NCBI GenBank assembly: GCA_947258715.1
Contig: CAMYJH010000002.1
Span: 157,654-221,653 of the forward strand
DNA length: 64,000 bases
Source: an uncultured Gammaproteobacteria bacterium
Lineage (GTDB): Bacteria > Pseudomonadota > Gammaproteobacteria > HK1
Direction of reading: 5' to 3'
Both the position numbers and the translations under genes were made by a program. Every line of letters starts with the position of its first letter. Position 1 is the stretch's first letter. The notes beneath the pieces were generated by a model that had not been told where the DNA came from, searched no databases, and saw only the letters and a program-made list of their open reading frames with translations. Positions 17,091 through 26,832 of the stretch are shown piece after piece.

Positions 17091-18446
17091 TCACAATCCC
17101 GGCGGCATTCCGCCACCCATACCGCGCATGAGGTTGGCCATGCCGCCCCTCTTGCGCATACGCTTCATCATTTTCTGCATCTGGGTGAATTGCTTCAGCA
17201 GCCGATTGACGTCCTGTACCTGGGTGCCGGAGCCCGCCGCAATGCGGCGCTTGCGCGACCCCTTGATCACGGCCGGGAAACGGCGTTCCTTGGGCGTCAT
17301 GGAGTTGACGATGGCCTCGAGTCGGATGAGCTCGCGGTCATTCATTTGGCTCTTAACCCCCTGGGGCATCTTGGCCATCCCCGGCAGCTTGTCCAGCATC
17401 CCGCCCAGGCCCCCCATCTTGCGCATTTCCCGCAGCTGGTCGGCAAAGTCCTCCAGGTCGAAGCCCTTACCCTTGGAGATCTTCTTCGCCAGCTTCGCCG
17501 CTTTGTCCTTGTCGACCTTTTTCTCCGCCTCCTCGATCAGGCTAAGAACGTCGCCCATTCCTAGAATGCGCGAGGCCATGCGATCGGGGTGGAACGGCTC
17601 GATGGCGTCGCTCTTTTCCCCGCTGCCGATGAACTTTATCGGCTTGCCGGTGACGTGCCTGACTGAAAGCGCGGCGCCACCCCGGGCGTCGCCATCGGCC
17701 TTGGTGAGAATGACACCGGTAAGCGGCAGCACTTCGTCAAAGACTTTGGCGACATTGACCGCGTCCTGGCCGGCCATGCTGTCTACCACGAACAACGTCT
17801 CTGCCGGCGATGAAGCGGCGTGAATACGCCTCACCTCGTCCATCATCTTTTCATCGATATGCAGCCGGCCGGCGGTGTCAAGGATCAGGACATCGAAGAA
17901 ACCCTGGCGCGCCGCGATGATGGCGGCTTCGGCTATTTTCACCGGCGCGCCGCCGGCTTGGCTTGGGAAAAAACTCACCTCGACTTGGCTTGCCAGAGTC
18001 CGCAGCTGGTCGATGGCGGCGGGCCTGTAAACGTCGCAGCTTGCCACCATGACCTTCTTCTTTTGCTGCTCTTTGAGCCACCGCGCCAACTTAGCCACCG
18101 TGGTGGTCTTGCCGGCGCCTTGAAGCCCGGCCACCAGCACCACCGCTGGCGGCTGGACGTTTAGGGCCAGCCCCTCGCCGCTCTCTCCCATCAGTGCCGT
18201 GAGCTCGTCGCGCACCACCCGGATGAGTTCCTGACCCGGGGTCAGGCTTTTGAGCACGTCCTGGCCCACAGCGCGCTCGCGCACCCGGTCGATGAAGACT
18301 TTGACCACCGGCAGCGCCACGTCCGCCTCGAGCAGGGCCACCCGCACCTCGCGAAGAGACTCGCGAACATTGTCGTCGGTGAGTCGACCTCGGCCCCGGA
18401 GCCGGTTGAGGGCCCCGCCGAGGCGCTCGGTCAGGTTCTCGAACAT
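17091..18446 (-). CDS. ffh: Signal recognition particle protein Ffh
   Basis: 451 residues with the N, G and M domains in order. The N domain begins MFENLTERLGGALNRLRGRG. The GTPase motifs are GLQGAGKTTTVAKLA (G1), DTAGRLHIDE (G3) and TKADGDARGG (G4). The methionine-rich M domain starts around residue 300 and ends with GGMANLMRGMGGGMPPGL, and it binds 4.5S RNA and signal sequences. It targets inner-membrane proteins cotranslationally together with FtsY. It is divergent from the CorB-like gene and upstream of rpsP. Confidence 0.97.
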   Translation of the reverse strand: MFENLTERLGGALNRLRGRGRLTDDNVRESLREVRVALLEADVALPVVKVFIDRVRERAVGQDVLKSLTPGQELIRVVRDELTALMGESGEGLALNVQPPAVVLVAGLQGAGKTTTVAKLARWLKEQQKKKVMVASCDVYRPAAIDQLRTLASQVEVSFFPSQAGGAPVKIAEAAIIAARQGFFDVLILDTAGRLHIDEKMMDEVRRIHAASSPAETLFVVDSMAGQDAVNVAKVFDEVLPLTGVILTKADGDARGGAALSVRHVTGKPIKFIGSGEKSDAIEPFHPDRMASRILGMGDVLSLIEEAEKKVDKDKAAKLAKKISKGKGFDLEDFADQLREMRKMGGLGGMLDKLPGMAKMPQGVKSQMNDRELIRLEAIVNSMTPKERRFPAVIKGSRKRRIAAGSGTQVQDVNRLLKQFTQMQKMMKRMRKRGGMANLMRGMGGGMPPGL

Positions 18447-18603
18447 GTACCCATCCTCAGTTTCTAATCACCGCGGCGATGATCAGGTTAAACGCAGAAC
18501 GTAGCTATCAAGCGCCGGGGCAGCTGTCAAATACGCCGCCCTTGACAGTCTAAGGGACGGAACGTACTAATTATTTGGTGTACCCGGGCGACGTCGCACG
18601 ACA

Positions 18604-19896
18604 TTGAGCGAAATTCCGCTGAGCGCGCTGGCGCTGGCGCTTCTGTTTCTGATTCTTCTATCCGCGTTTTTCTCCGGCACCGAGACCGGAATGATGGCGC
18701 TGAACCGCTACCGGCTGCGCCATCTGGCCCGCCACAAGCACCGCGGCGCCGTGCGCGCCAGCAAGCTGCTGGATCGCCCCGACCGGCTCATCGGCCTCAT
18801 TCTGCTGGGTAACAACCTGGTCAATAACCTGGCTGCAGCGCTGGTGTCCCTGATGGCGCTGAAGCTCTTTGGTGAGGCGGCGGTGGCCATCGCGGTGGTG
18901 ATTCTCACCGTAGTGATGCTGATCTTCGCCGAAACCGCTCCCAAAACGCTGGCCGCGCTGCACCCGGAAAAGGTGGCCTTTCCCGCTGCCTACGTGCTCG
19001 GTCCTTTGCTGCGGGTACTTTATCCTATCGTTGCCGCCATCAACTGGGTAGCCAACGGCATGCTCAAGCTGTTTCAGGTTCGCACCGACATGGTGGACCG
19101 CGAGTCCTTGAGCAGCGACGAGCTGCGCACCGTGGTGAACGAGGCGGGGGCGATGATTTCACGCCGCTACCAGAAGATGCTGGTGAGCATTCTGGACCTG
19201 GAAAAGGTAGTGGTAGACGACATTATGGTACCGCGCAACGAGATCAACGGCGTGGATCTGGAGGACCCCATCGACGAAATCATCGAGCAGCTGATGCACA
19301 GTCAGCACACACGGCTGCCCGTCTACCGCGGCGACATCAACAGCATCGTCGGCGTACTGCACTTGAGAAGGGTGCTGAAAAACGTCAATCGCGGAAAGCT
19401 GGAGGAGTCGGACTTGATTCACAACGCACAGGAGCCCTACTTCGTACCGGGCGGCACGCCTTTGAGCACGCAGCTCAGAAATTTCCAGCGTCAGGGCGAG
19501 CGCATCGGGCTCGTGGTCGACGAGTACGGGGACATCCAGGGACTGGTTACGATAGAAGATCTGCTGGAGGAGATCGTCGGCGAGTTCACCACCGACCCGG
19601 CGGACCAGAGCCCGGACGTTCACCCGCAACCGGACGGCACCTATCTTCTGGACGGCGCTGCCAACGTTCGCGAGCTCAACCGCAGTATGCACTGGGAGCT
19701 GCCGACCACCGGCCCGCGCACTATCAACGGCCTGGTGCTAGAGCACCTGGAAACCATACCGGAGCCGGGCACCAGCCTGCTCATCGCCGGCTATCCGGTA
19801 GAGATCGTCCACGCCACCAGCAGCGGGGTAAAAACCGCGCGCATCAAGCCGGCGCAGCGCCGCGGCGTCAAACGCCGATCGCAGGCCAAGGGATGA
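18604..19896 (+). CDS. CNNM/CBS-domain membrane protein (CorB/CorC/HlyC family)
   Basis: 430 residues from a TTG start. The N-terminal CNNM/DUF21 transmembrane domain has the signature SGTETGMMALNRYRLRHLAR, with several hydrophobic helices to about residue 150. A CBS pair follows (IMVPRNEINGVDLED and VVDEYGDIQGLVTIEDLLEE). The C-terminal CorC_HlyC domain has DGTYLLDGAANVRELNR. Such proteins are implicated in magnesium and cobalt homeostasis. A homologue sits near ffh in other gammaproteobacteria, which supports the call. The start is uncertain because TTG lacks a strong ribosome-binding site. Confidence 0.9.
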   Translation: MSEIPLSALALALLFLILLSAFFSGTETGMMALNRYRLRHLARHKHRGAVRASKLLDRPDRLIGLILLGNNLVNNLAAALVSLMALKLFGEAAVAIAVVILTVVMLIFAETAPKTLAALHPEKVAFPAAYVLGPLLRVLYPIVAAINWVANGMLKLFQVRTDMVDRESLSSDELRTVVNEAGAMISRRYQKMLVSILDLEKVVVDDIMVPRNEINGVDLEDPIDEIIEQLMHSQHTRLPVYRGDINSIVGVLHLRRVLKNVNRGKLEESDLIHNAQEPYFVPGGTPLSTQLRNFQRQGERIGLVVDEYGDIQGLVTIEDLLEEIVGEFTTDPADQSPDVHPQPDGTYLLDGAANVRELNRSMHWELPTTGPRTINGLVLEHLETIPEPGTSLLIAGYPVEIVHATSSGVKTARIKPAQRRGVKRRSQAKG

Positions 19897-19930
19897 TGCG
19901 GAGATATCGCGTACGCCAGAGAAAATGATC

Positions 19931-20007
19931 CGTGATTAGCATTGTGGGAGTCGACGGCTCGCTGGAAACCACGGATCAGCTACTAATCACGAGTCACTAA
20001 TCACCCA
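19931..20007. repeat. Cluster of GTGATTA-type repeats, direct and inverted
   Basis: The 179-base gap between the CorB-like gene and radA holds CGTGATTAG at 19931-19939, its exact inverse CTAATCACG at 19983-19991, and a second ACTAATCAC at 19996-20004. The unit matches the tandem heptamer at 3974-3994. The inverted pair could form a long-loop hairpin between two convergent genes. There is no T tract for a standard terminator. Confidence 0.55.
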
Positions 20008-20075
20008 TCACTGTTGGTCTGATACTCGACGACTGCGGACGAGACCCCGGCAGAACCGTCAAGGTAGTCGACCCG

Positions 20076-21440
20076 TCAAAACAGGTCCAGCGCCTGCTCG
20101 AGTCGCGACGCCGGTACCACCTCGAGCCCTTCGATGTTTTTCCGCATCCGGTTGCCCTTCGGCACCATGGCGCGCTTAAAACCGTGTTTCGCCGCCTCCG
20201 CCAGCCGCTCTTCTCCGTTTTGCACCGGCCGGACTTCGCCGGACAGCCCGACCTCGCCAAATACCACGAGGTCGGAAGGCAGGGGCCGGTTGTTTAAGCT
20301 CGAGCGTACCGCCAGAAGAGTCGGCAGATCGCCACCGGTTTCCGAGATTCGAACGCCGCCCACCACGTTGACGTAAACGTCCTGGTCGTGGGTGGTGACG
20401 CCTGCGTGACGATGCAGAACCGCCAGCAGCATGTTGAGCCGAGTGGCGTCGAGACCGACAGCGACTCGACGCGGATTGGCAAGCTGGGTCGCATCCACTA
20501 GCGCCTGAATCTCCAGCAGCAGCGGGCGCGTGCCCTCGCGGATTACGGTCACCGCGCTGCCCGAAACCTCCGTTTCGTGGCGCGTCAGGAATATTGCCGA
20601 TGGGTTGCTCACCGGCTTCAGGCCACGCTCGGTCATGGCAAAGATGCCGAGCTCATTGGCGGCGCCAAAACGGTTTTTCACCGCACGCACGGCGCGATAG
20701 CGCTGGTTGCGCTCGCTTTCGAAATAAAGCACCGCATCCACCATGTGCTCCAGCACGCGGGGGCCGGCCAGCGATCCTTCCTTGGTCACATGTCCCACCA
20801 ACAACAGCGCGGCGCCTGTGCTTTTCGCGTAGCGCACGAACTGGGCCGCGCTTTCCCGCACCTGGGCTACGCTGCCGGGGGCCGACTGCAACAGGTTGGT
20901 AAACATGGTCTGAATCGAATCCACCACCATAACCCCGGGCCGCTCCTTTTCCGCCAGAGAAAGGATGCGCTCGACCTGGGTCTCCGCCAGCAGCTTTAAG
21001 CCCTTGGCTTCAACCCCGAGGCGCTTTCCGCGCAGCGCCACCTGCTGCGGCGATTCCTCCCCGGTGACGTAAAGACATGAAACCCTTGCGCCGGCGGCGA
21101 TAGCGGCGACCGCCTGCAGCAATAGGGTCGACTTTCCGATCCCCGGGTCACCGCCGATGAGCACCACTGACCCGGCCACCAGTCCGCCCCCCAGCACCCG
21201 GTTCAGCTCGCCGATCCCGGTGGAGATGTAGGCTTCGCGCTCGGCCGCGACCGCGCTGACTTCCTCAATACGCGAGCCGTGGGGATCGATCTCGGGCGCC
21301 TTGCCGCCGCGGCCAACCGGGGGGATAACCGGGGTCTCGGTGAGACTGTTCCAGGCGTGGCATTCGGGACACTGCCCCATCCATTGGCTCGTCTGCGCGC
21401 CGCAGGCGTTACAGCTAAATCGAACTTTGGCCCTGGCCAT
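20076..21440 (-). CDS. radA: DNA repair ATPase RadA
   Basis: 454 residues with the three expected domains. An N-terminal zinc finger (CNACGAQTSQWMGQCPEC) comes first. The RecA-like ATPase follows, with Walker A GGDPGIGKSTLL and the RadA-specific KNRFG motif. The C-terminal domain is Lon-protease-like, with VNVVGGVRISETGGDLP and FGEVGLSGEVRPV, but is not proteolytic. RadA drives branch migration of recombination intermediates. It is convergent with the CorB-like gene across a repeat-containing gap. Confidence 0.96.
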   Translation of the reverse strand: MARAKVRFSCNACGAQTSQWMGQCPECHAWNSLTETPVIPPVGRGGKAPEIDPHGSRIEEVSAVAAEREAYISTGIGELNRVLGGGLVAGSVVLIGGDPGIGKSTLLLQAVAAIAAGARVSCLYVTGEESPQQVALRGKRLGVEAKGLKLLAETQVERILSLAEKERPGVMVVDSIQTMFTNLLQSAPGSVAQVRESAAQFVRYAKSTGAALLLVGHVTKEGSLAGPRVLEHMVDAVLYFESERNQRYRAVRAVKNRFGAANELGIFAMTERGLKPVSNPSAIFLTRHETEVSGSAVTVIREGTRPLLLEIQALVDATQLANPRRVAVGLDATRLNMLLAVLHRHAGVTTHDQDVYVNVVGGVRISETGGDLPTLLAVRSSLNNRPLPSDLVVFGEVGLSGEVRPVQNGEERLAEAAKHGFKRAMVPKGNRMRKNIEGLEVVPASRLEQALDLF

Positions 21441-21470
21441 GGGTTTGAGTCCACCCGCTCCGATGCAGGT

Positions 21471-22430
21471 TCAAGACACCAGATTCGCCGGCTCGCCGGC
21501 GACAAAGCGTTCGATGTTGTCGATGAGCTGGTCGGCCAGCACCTGCATCGCCTCGCGGCTCGCCCAGGCCACGTGGGGAGTAAGGATGAAATTCGGCGCG
21601 TCCAAAAGGTGCATGAAGGGGTGGTCCGGCGGTGGCGGCTCGCGAGAGGTAGCGTCGAAGGCCGCGCCCCCGATCATTTTGCGATCGATGGCGTTGGCAA
21701 CGTCGTCTTCGTTCACGAGATCACCGCGAGAGGTGTTGATCAGCAGCGCGTCGGATTTCATGCGTCTGAGTTCCGGAAGCGCGATAAGGTTCTTGGTGCC
21801 GTCAGTCAGTGGACAGTGGAGACTCAGCACGTCGCTGGTCTCGACCACCGCGTCGAAATCGATGTAGCCGTCGCGTATATCGTGTGCTCCCTTGTGCTCG
21901 GCGAACACCACATCCATGCCAAAGGCACGGCCGATGTCTCCAACATTTTGTCCGATGGAACCTCTTCCGATGAGCCCCAGTCGTTTGCCCCGCAGTTCGC
22001 TCATGGGGTGGGTGAAGAAGCAGAATTGATCGGCCCGCTGCCACTCCCCGCGCCGAACGTCTTCGCGATAGCCTGGCAGGCTCCGCTTTAACGCAAGTAT
22101 CAGAGCAAAGGTATGCTCCGCTACCGTGTTTGACGCATATCCTCGTACATTGGAAATCACGATGCCCAGCTGCTGACAAACATGCTTATCGATAATGTTG
22201 GTCCCGGTTGCGGCGACGGCGATCAGCTTCAGTTTGGGCAGCTGTTCGATTATCGCTTTGCGAATCGGCACCTTGTTGACCACCGCGATGGTCGCGTCTT
22301 CGAGGCGTTCTGCGACCTGTTCCGGATAAGTTCGAGGGTAGTTGGTCCAGCTGTGCTCGAATCTGGGCTCTCTCAGCTCGATGCCCGGAGCGATGGTGTC
22401 GCGATCCAGGAATATGATCCGATGCTTCAT
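21471..22430 (-). CDS. D-2-hydroxyacid dehydrogenase (HprA-like)
   Basis: 319 residues of the D-isomer 2-hydroxyacid dehydrogenase family. The NAD-binding motif is GLIGRGSIGQNVG and the catalytic arginine lies in LINTSRGDLVNE. The glutamate is probably in the region AFDATSREPPP, and the histidine in ILTPHVAWASREA. The EVTTEPP-type segment reads SREPPPPDHPF, similar to glycerate/hydroxypyruvate reductases. Substrate is inferred only at class level. ATG 22430 (KHRIIFLDRD) is used; an upstream in-frame ATG adds a poorly conserved basic tail. Confidence 0.88.
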   Translation of the reverse strand: MKHRIIFLDRDTIAPGIELREPRFEHSWTNYPRTYPEQVAERLEDATIAVVNKVPIRKAIIEQLPKLKLIAVAATGTNIIDKHVCQQLGIVISNVRGYASNTVAEHTFALILALKRSLPGYREDVRRGEWQRADQFCFFTHPMSELRGKRLGLIGRGSIGQNVGDIGRAFGMDVVFAEHKGAHDIRDGYIDFDAVVETSDVLSLHCPLTDGTKNLIALPELRRMKSDALLINTSRGDLVNEDDVANAIDRKMIGGAAFDATSREPPPPDHPFMHLLDAPNFILTPHVAWASREAMQVLADQLIDNIERFVAGEPANLVS

Positions 22431-22671
22431 GCGGCGCCGCCTGGTGTAGTTGTTTCGGACCGCCACCAACTCTGTGGCCAATGCAAGTTAGCAGACAACC
22501 GCCATTTCGATCCACGACCGCCTTTGACGCCGACATTTGGCGGTAAACATCTTCGGCGGAAGTCAGACGAGACCGATACGGCAATCGGTGGAAATAATCT
22601 CGCAGCGGAAGCTTAGCGATGGCGGCAATGGATAAAAAACGCAATTGGCCGAAGGACGCTCGGCGGCGGTG

Positions 22672-23409
22672 TCATCCCATCCACCGCTTCAATATTTTAA
22701 GGCTTAGCTGTTGAATCAGCGACAGCGGCCGCTTCTTCAGGATGCAGGTCATATGCTGCCGGTCGCCGTTGCGGTCGAATATTTCCACCCACTGTACCCG
22801 GTCGGCCAGATACCGCCGCTCGGCTTCGTTCATGAACTCGCTTCGGACAGGTGAGCCTTCGGAAAGTGCCTTCACGATTTCATAGGTGGTGCTTTCGCAT
22901 TTGCCGACACCGGTTTCGTAGTAGTCCACCGCCTTACTGCCCTCGAAAAGATCGATTCGCTGCATAAAAGAGGTGTGTAGATCCTCCACAACGTAATAAC
23001 CGCCGGGGCGGACATGGGGAAACAAAAAGCCGAGGCTGATTTGCTGTTGATCCATGGTATGTCCACCGTCGTCGATGATCAGGTCGAAATCCGTGCCCGC
23101 GCTTTCGATGATGCCCTGGAGCGTAGCGCGATCTCCCTGATCACCCACGTATGTGGTAATTCGCTCGACCGAGTCGAGCTTAACGGCGCGCAGATCCATG
23201 CCGTGAATCAGCGCGTTGGGGAAATAGTCGCGCCACATGTAAAGCGAAGAGCCGCCGAAGATTCCGATCTCCAGAACCTTGGCAACGCGTTTGCGCTGCG
23301 CGCGCAAGTGGTGATCGTAAAAAGTGCAGAATCCGTGGGAGACTTTGTCGGTCCCGTACTGCGAGCCGATACGGCTCAATAGGTCGAGGTCAGCAGCGGT
23401 GGTGTTCAT
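22672..23409 (-). CDS. Class I SAM-dependent methyltransferase, MycE-like
   Basis: 245 residues. The N-terminal RIGSQYGTDKVSHGFCTFYD resembles the region that precedes the methyltransferase domain in MycE/CmcI-type O-methyltransferases. The SAM-binding motif I is LEIGIFGGSSLYMW, followed by acidic IIDDGGHTMDQQQ and VVEDLHTSF, which bind metal and substrate in that group. The physiological substrate is unknown; a sugar or polysaccharide hydroxyl is possible. No glycan or antibiotic biosynthesis genes are adjacent. The ATG at 23409 is preferred to a longer frame that runs into alr. Confidence 0.8.
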   Translation of the reverse strand: MNTTAADLDLLSRIGSQYGTDKVSHGFCTFYDHHLRAQRKRVAKVLEIGIFGGSSLYMWRDYFPNALIHGMDLRAVKLDSVERITTYVGDQGDRATLQGIIESAGTDFDLIIDDGGHTMDQQQISLGFLFPHVRPGGYYVVEDLHTSFMQRIDLFEGSKAVDYYETGVGKCESTTYEIVKALSEGSPVRSEFMNEAERRYLADRVQWVEIFDRNGDRQHMTCILKKRPLSLIQQLSLKILKRWMG

Positions 23410-23471
23410 GGCTTGAGATTCTACAAAAAAACCGGCGCCCCAAGACGAACGAAGCCGCAATCGTTTTCGCC

Positions 23472-24554
23472 TCAGGCGTCGATCTCGGCGTAATCCACCC
23501 TTGGAGCTATGCGGGTTATCAGCTCGTAAGCGATGGTACCGGCCTGAGCCGCCACTTCCTCCGCCGGCAGCCCTTCCCCCCACAGCACCACCCGATCACC
23601 GGGTTTTGCCTTCGGATTCGGTCTCAAGTCGATGCTAATGAGGTCCATGGACACCCGCCCCACCAGGGGGCAGCGCAGCCCTTCCACCAGCACCGGGGTG
23701 CCAGACGGCGCGTGCCGCGGGTAGCCGTCGCCGTAGCCGATGGCCGCGACCCCGATGGGCATAGACTGGTCACAGATATAGGTACCGCCGTAGCCGATGC
23801 GATCACCGCGCTCGACCTGATTAACCGCGATCAGTCGCGTTTCCAACGTCATCGCGGGAACCAGGCCCTGATCGGTACCGGTATCGTCAGCGAACGGGGA
23901 GATGCCATAGAGCATGATCCCGGGCCGCACCCAGTCTGCCCGGGCCTCCGTCCAGCCGAGCAAGCCACCGGAGTTTGCAATGCTGCGCTCCGCGGAGATC
24001 CCGCGGGTGTTCGCTTCGAAGACGGCGATTTGTTCGGCCACGCGCTTGCTTCGCGGCAAATCGGCGTCAGCCAAATGGGTCATCAGCGCCACCGTATCGA
24101 TTACCGCGGCGCATTCCGACAAGCGAATGTATTTACGGGCGAAGACTGTGGGCGGAAAACCCAGGCGGTGCATGCCGGAATCGAGCTTGAGCCATGCCTT
24201 GAGTCGGGTCCCTGGGGGCGCACCCTCGAGCATCGCGATCTGATGCTCGGAATGCACCACAATGTCGAGCCGCTGGTCGCGTGCCTGTTCCAGCTCTTGA
24301 ATCGACTCCACTCCGGACAGCATCACGATCGGCGCTTGTACGCCAGCGGCTCGAAGCGCGAGGCCTTCGTCCAGCCTGGCCACGCCGAAGGCATCGGCCT
24401 GAGCCAGCGTCCGCGCCACCGTAAGCAACCCGTGACCGTAAGCGTTGGCCTTGACCACGGCCATGATTTTTGCGCCAGACGCGGCTTCCCGCGCCCGGCT
24501 GAGGTTGTGGCGGAGCGCTTTCAGATCGATCAGCGCCCGCGCCGGACGCGTCAT
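23472..24554 (-). CDS. alr: Alanine racemase
   Basis: 360 residues. It interconverts L- and D-alanine for peptidoglycan synthesis. The PLP lysine is in AVVKANAYGHGL near residue 35. The catalytic tyrosine is in the region GDRIGYGGTYICDQ, with VGRVSMDLISIDL nearby. The ATG overlaps the dnaB stop (ATGA), so it is translated together with the replicative helicase, as in many gammaproteobacteria. Confidence 0.96.
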   Translation of the reverse strand: MTRPARALIDLKALRHNLSRAREAASGAKIMAVVKANAYGHGLLTVARTLAQADAFGVARLDEGLALRAAGVQAPIVMLSGVESIQELEQARDQRLDIVVHSEHQIAMLEGAPPGTRLKAWLKLDSGMHRLGFPPTVFARKYIRLSECAAVIDTVALMTHLADADLPRSKRVAEQIAVFEANTRGISAERSIANSGGLLGWTEARADWVRPGIMLYGISPFADDTGTDQGLVPAMTLETRLIAVNQVERGDRIGYGGTYICDQSMPIGVAAIGYGDGYPRHAPSGTPVLVEGLRCPLVGRVSMDLISIDLRPNPKAKPGDRVVLWGEGLPAEEVAAQAGTIAYELITRIAPRVDYAEIDA

Positions 24555-25948
24555 GGATAAAAACCACCGGAATAGTCTTCGGGGGCAAAGTTTTCGAAGC
24601 GCGTGTGCTGACCAAGGAACGTCAGCGTCACTTTGCCGATTGGACCGTTACGTTGCTTTCCGATGATGATCTCGGCCTTACCCTTGTCCTTGCTGTCCTC
24701 GTTGTAGACCTCGTCCCTGTAAATGAAAAGTATCACGTCGGCATCCTGCTCGATGGCGCCGGACTCTCTCAAATCCGACATCACCGGGCGCTTGTCCTGC
24801 CGCTGCTCGAGGCTGCGGTTGAGCTGGGACAGAGCCACCAGCGGCACCCGGATCTCTTTGGCCAGCGCTTTCAGGCCGCGGGAAATCTCCGAGATCTCCG
24901 TTGCCCGGTTCTCCTTGGTGCCGGGCACCTGCATCAGCTGCAGATAATCAACAACCACTAACCCTAAGTTTTTCTCCCGCTTGAGCCGCCTGCAGCGGGC
25001 GCGCAGATCGGTAGGCGTGAGCGCCGGCGTGTCGTCGATGTAGATTTCAGTGCTGTTCAACAATTCCAGCGCCGACGTCAGTCGGGGCCAGTCGTCGTCT
25101 CCCAGCTTTCCGGTGCGAACCTTGTGCTGATCGATACGCCCGAGCGATGAAAGCATTCGCATGGTGAGTTGCTCGGCGGGCATTTCCATACTGAACACAG
25201 CCACCGCGAGTTTCTCTTTGATGGCGGCCTGTTCGACCACATTCATGGCTAAGGCGGTCTTGCCCATGGAGGGCCTTCCGGCAACGATGATCAAATCCGA
25301 CGGCTGCAGCCCCGAGGTTTTCTGATCTAGATCATTAAAGCCGGTGGCCACGCCCGTTAGCGCCGTTTCGCTGTGATACAGAGTATCGATGCGATCCATG
25401 ACGTCCACGAGCACTTCGCGGATTGGCGAGAAAATCCCACCGGCGCGCGCGCCTCTTTCGGCAATCTCGAACACCCGCTGTTCGGCCCTATCCACCAGCT
25501 CCGCGGCCGACTGTCCTTCGGTATTGAATGCGGAGCCCGCGATTTCCGATCCCGCCTCGATAAGGCCGCGGAGCACCGCGCGCTCGCGAACGATCTCCGC
25601 ATAGGCCTTGATGTTGGCCGCGCTGGGGGTGTTTTTTGCTAGCTCGGCGAGGTAAGCGAGACCACCAACGGCATCCAGCTGGTCGTGCTTCTCGAGCCAC
25701 TCGGACACGGTAACGACATCGAAAGGACGACTCTCCTCCGCTAGCGAAGCGATGGCACGGAAAATGCGCCGATGTTCGCCGCGGTAGAGATCTCTCTCCG
25801 TTATCAGGTCGGCGATGCGGTCCCAGGCGTTGTTTTCCAGCATCAGTCCGCCGATCACCGACTGTTCGGCCTCTATGGAATGGGGCGGCACCTTGAGCGC
25901 AGACGGCAGCGCGTCCAGAGACGGACTTAAAAATGCGGTATCAGCCAT
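24551..25948 (-). CDS. dnaB: Replicative DNA helicase DnaB
   Basis: 465 residues. The N-terminal domain begins LKVPPHSIEAEQSVIGGLML. The RecA-like domain has Walker A VAGRPSMGKTALAMNV, Walker B LVVVDYLQLM and the conserved VALSQLNRSLEQR with the arginine finger. DnaB unwinds DNA ahead of the replisome. The ATG at 25948 gives a normal N-terminus, while an upstream in-frame ATG adds 25 atypical residues. It lies downstream of rplI in the rpsF-rpsR-rplI-dnaB arrangement, with a 343-base spacing occupied partly by AT-rich sequence that may hold its own promoter. Confidence 0.97.
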   Translation of the reverse strand: MADTAFLSPSLDALPSALKVPPHSIEAEQSVIGGLMLENNAWDRIADLITERDLYRGEHRRIFRAIASLAEESRPFDVVTVSEWLEKHDQLDAVGGLAYLAELAKNTPSAANIKAYAEIVRERAVLRGLIEAGSEIAGSAFNTEGQSAAELVDRAEQRVFEIAERGARAGGIFSPIREVLVDVMDRIDTLYHSETALTGVATGFNDLDQKTSGLQPSDLIIVAGRPSMGKTALAMNVVEQAAIKEKLAVAVFSMEMPAEQLTMRMLSSLGRIDQHKVRTGKLGDDDWPRLTSALELLNSTEIYIDDTPALTPTDLRARCRRLKREKNLGLVVVDYLQLMQVPGTKENRATEISEISRGLKALAKEIRVPLVALSQLNRSLEQRQDKRPVMSDLRESGAIEQDADVILFIYRDEVYNEDSKDKGKAEIIIGKQRNGPIGKVTLTFLGQHTRFENFAPEDYSGGFYP

Positions 25949-26291
25949 TAAGGATTGCGCCCACAGGCTTTGCGCCAAACGCAGTTGAATTAAAACAACC
26001 GGTGTCGGAAGCATCGGCAGCATGCCACCGTTGCCTGAGCATACACCAGCAGGAAGTGTGAAAAAAACGTGCCGTTAAGCAGGTGAATTGCTGAGAGATT
26101 TTTTAGCGCGGAAAAGTGGAAATCGATTCACACCGAATTCGCGCCGGAATGCACCGCGTTATCGGCGCGGACTCGGTCTAATCAATCGCCCGTCCAACGC
26201 AGCCGCCCATTGGAAAAAGCTATAAGCATCAATGCGAATGCTTCCCGACTCACGCAGATGCCCAGCGCGACGGTCTCGGAGAAAGGTTTGC

Positions 26292-26747
26292 TTACGGCCC
26301 TTCGTCGGCGACCACGCGAAGCGTGATGCTCGTTTCCACCTCGGCGTGCAGATGAACGCCGATGGAATACTCACCGGTTTGGCGAATGCTATCGACGGGG
26401 AGTCGAATTTCCTGCCGTTCGACCTCCGCACCTTGTTTGGCAAGTGCCTCGGCGATATCCACTGGGCCTACCGAACCGAAGAGCTTGCCCTCGTCACCGG
26501 CCTTGCGGACTACGACGATTTCGCGCCCCTCGAGTTCCTCGGCGCGGGCCTTGGCCATGGCGAGGGCCTCGGTTTCCTGCCGCTCCAGCTCCGCCCGGTG
26601 GGCCTCTATCTGCTTCAGATTCTCCTTGGTGGCCGGCATTGCCTTGCCCTTGGGAAGTAAAAAGTTTCTCGCGTAGCCGGGCTTCACCTTGACCGTGTCC
26701 CCGAGCTTACCCAGGTTTTCAACCGCTTCTAAAAGAATGACCTGCAT
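26292..26747 (-). CDS. rplI: 50S ribosomal protein L9
   Basis: 151 residues. Its N-terminal globular domain starts MQVILLEAVENLGKLGD and contains VKPGYARNFLLPKGKA, both diagnostic. A connecting helix and a C-terminal domain (KLFGSVGPVDIAEAL) follow. L9 bridges neighbouring ribosomes and affects reading-frame maintenance. It follows the DUF2232 gene. Confidence 0.97.
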   Translation of the reverse strand: MQVILLEAVENLGKLGDTVKVKPGYARNFLLPKGKAMPATKENLKQIEAHRAELERQETEALAMAKARAEELEGREIVVVRKAGDEGKLFGSVGPVDIAEALAKQGAEVERQEIRLPVDSIRQTGEYSIGVHLHAEVETSITLRVVADEGP

Positions 26748-26832
26748 TGTGGTTACCTGAAAAAAACAAATGATTCGTGATTCTCGGATCAGCTAATGCG
26801 TTACGCATACTGCGAAGTCGAGCAAAGCCCGC

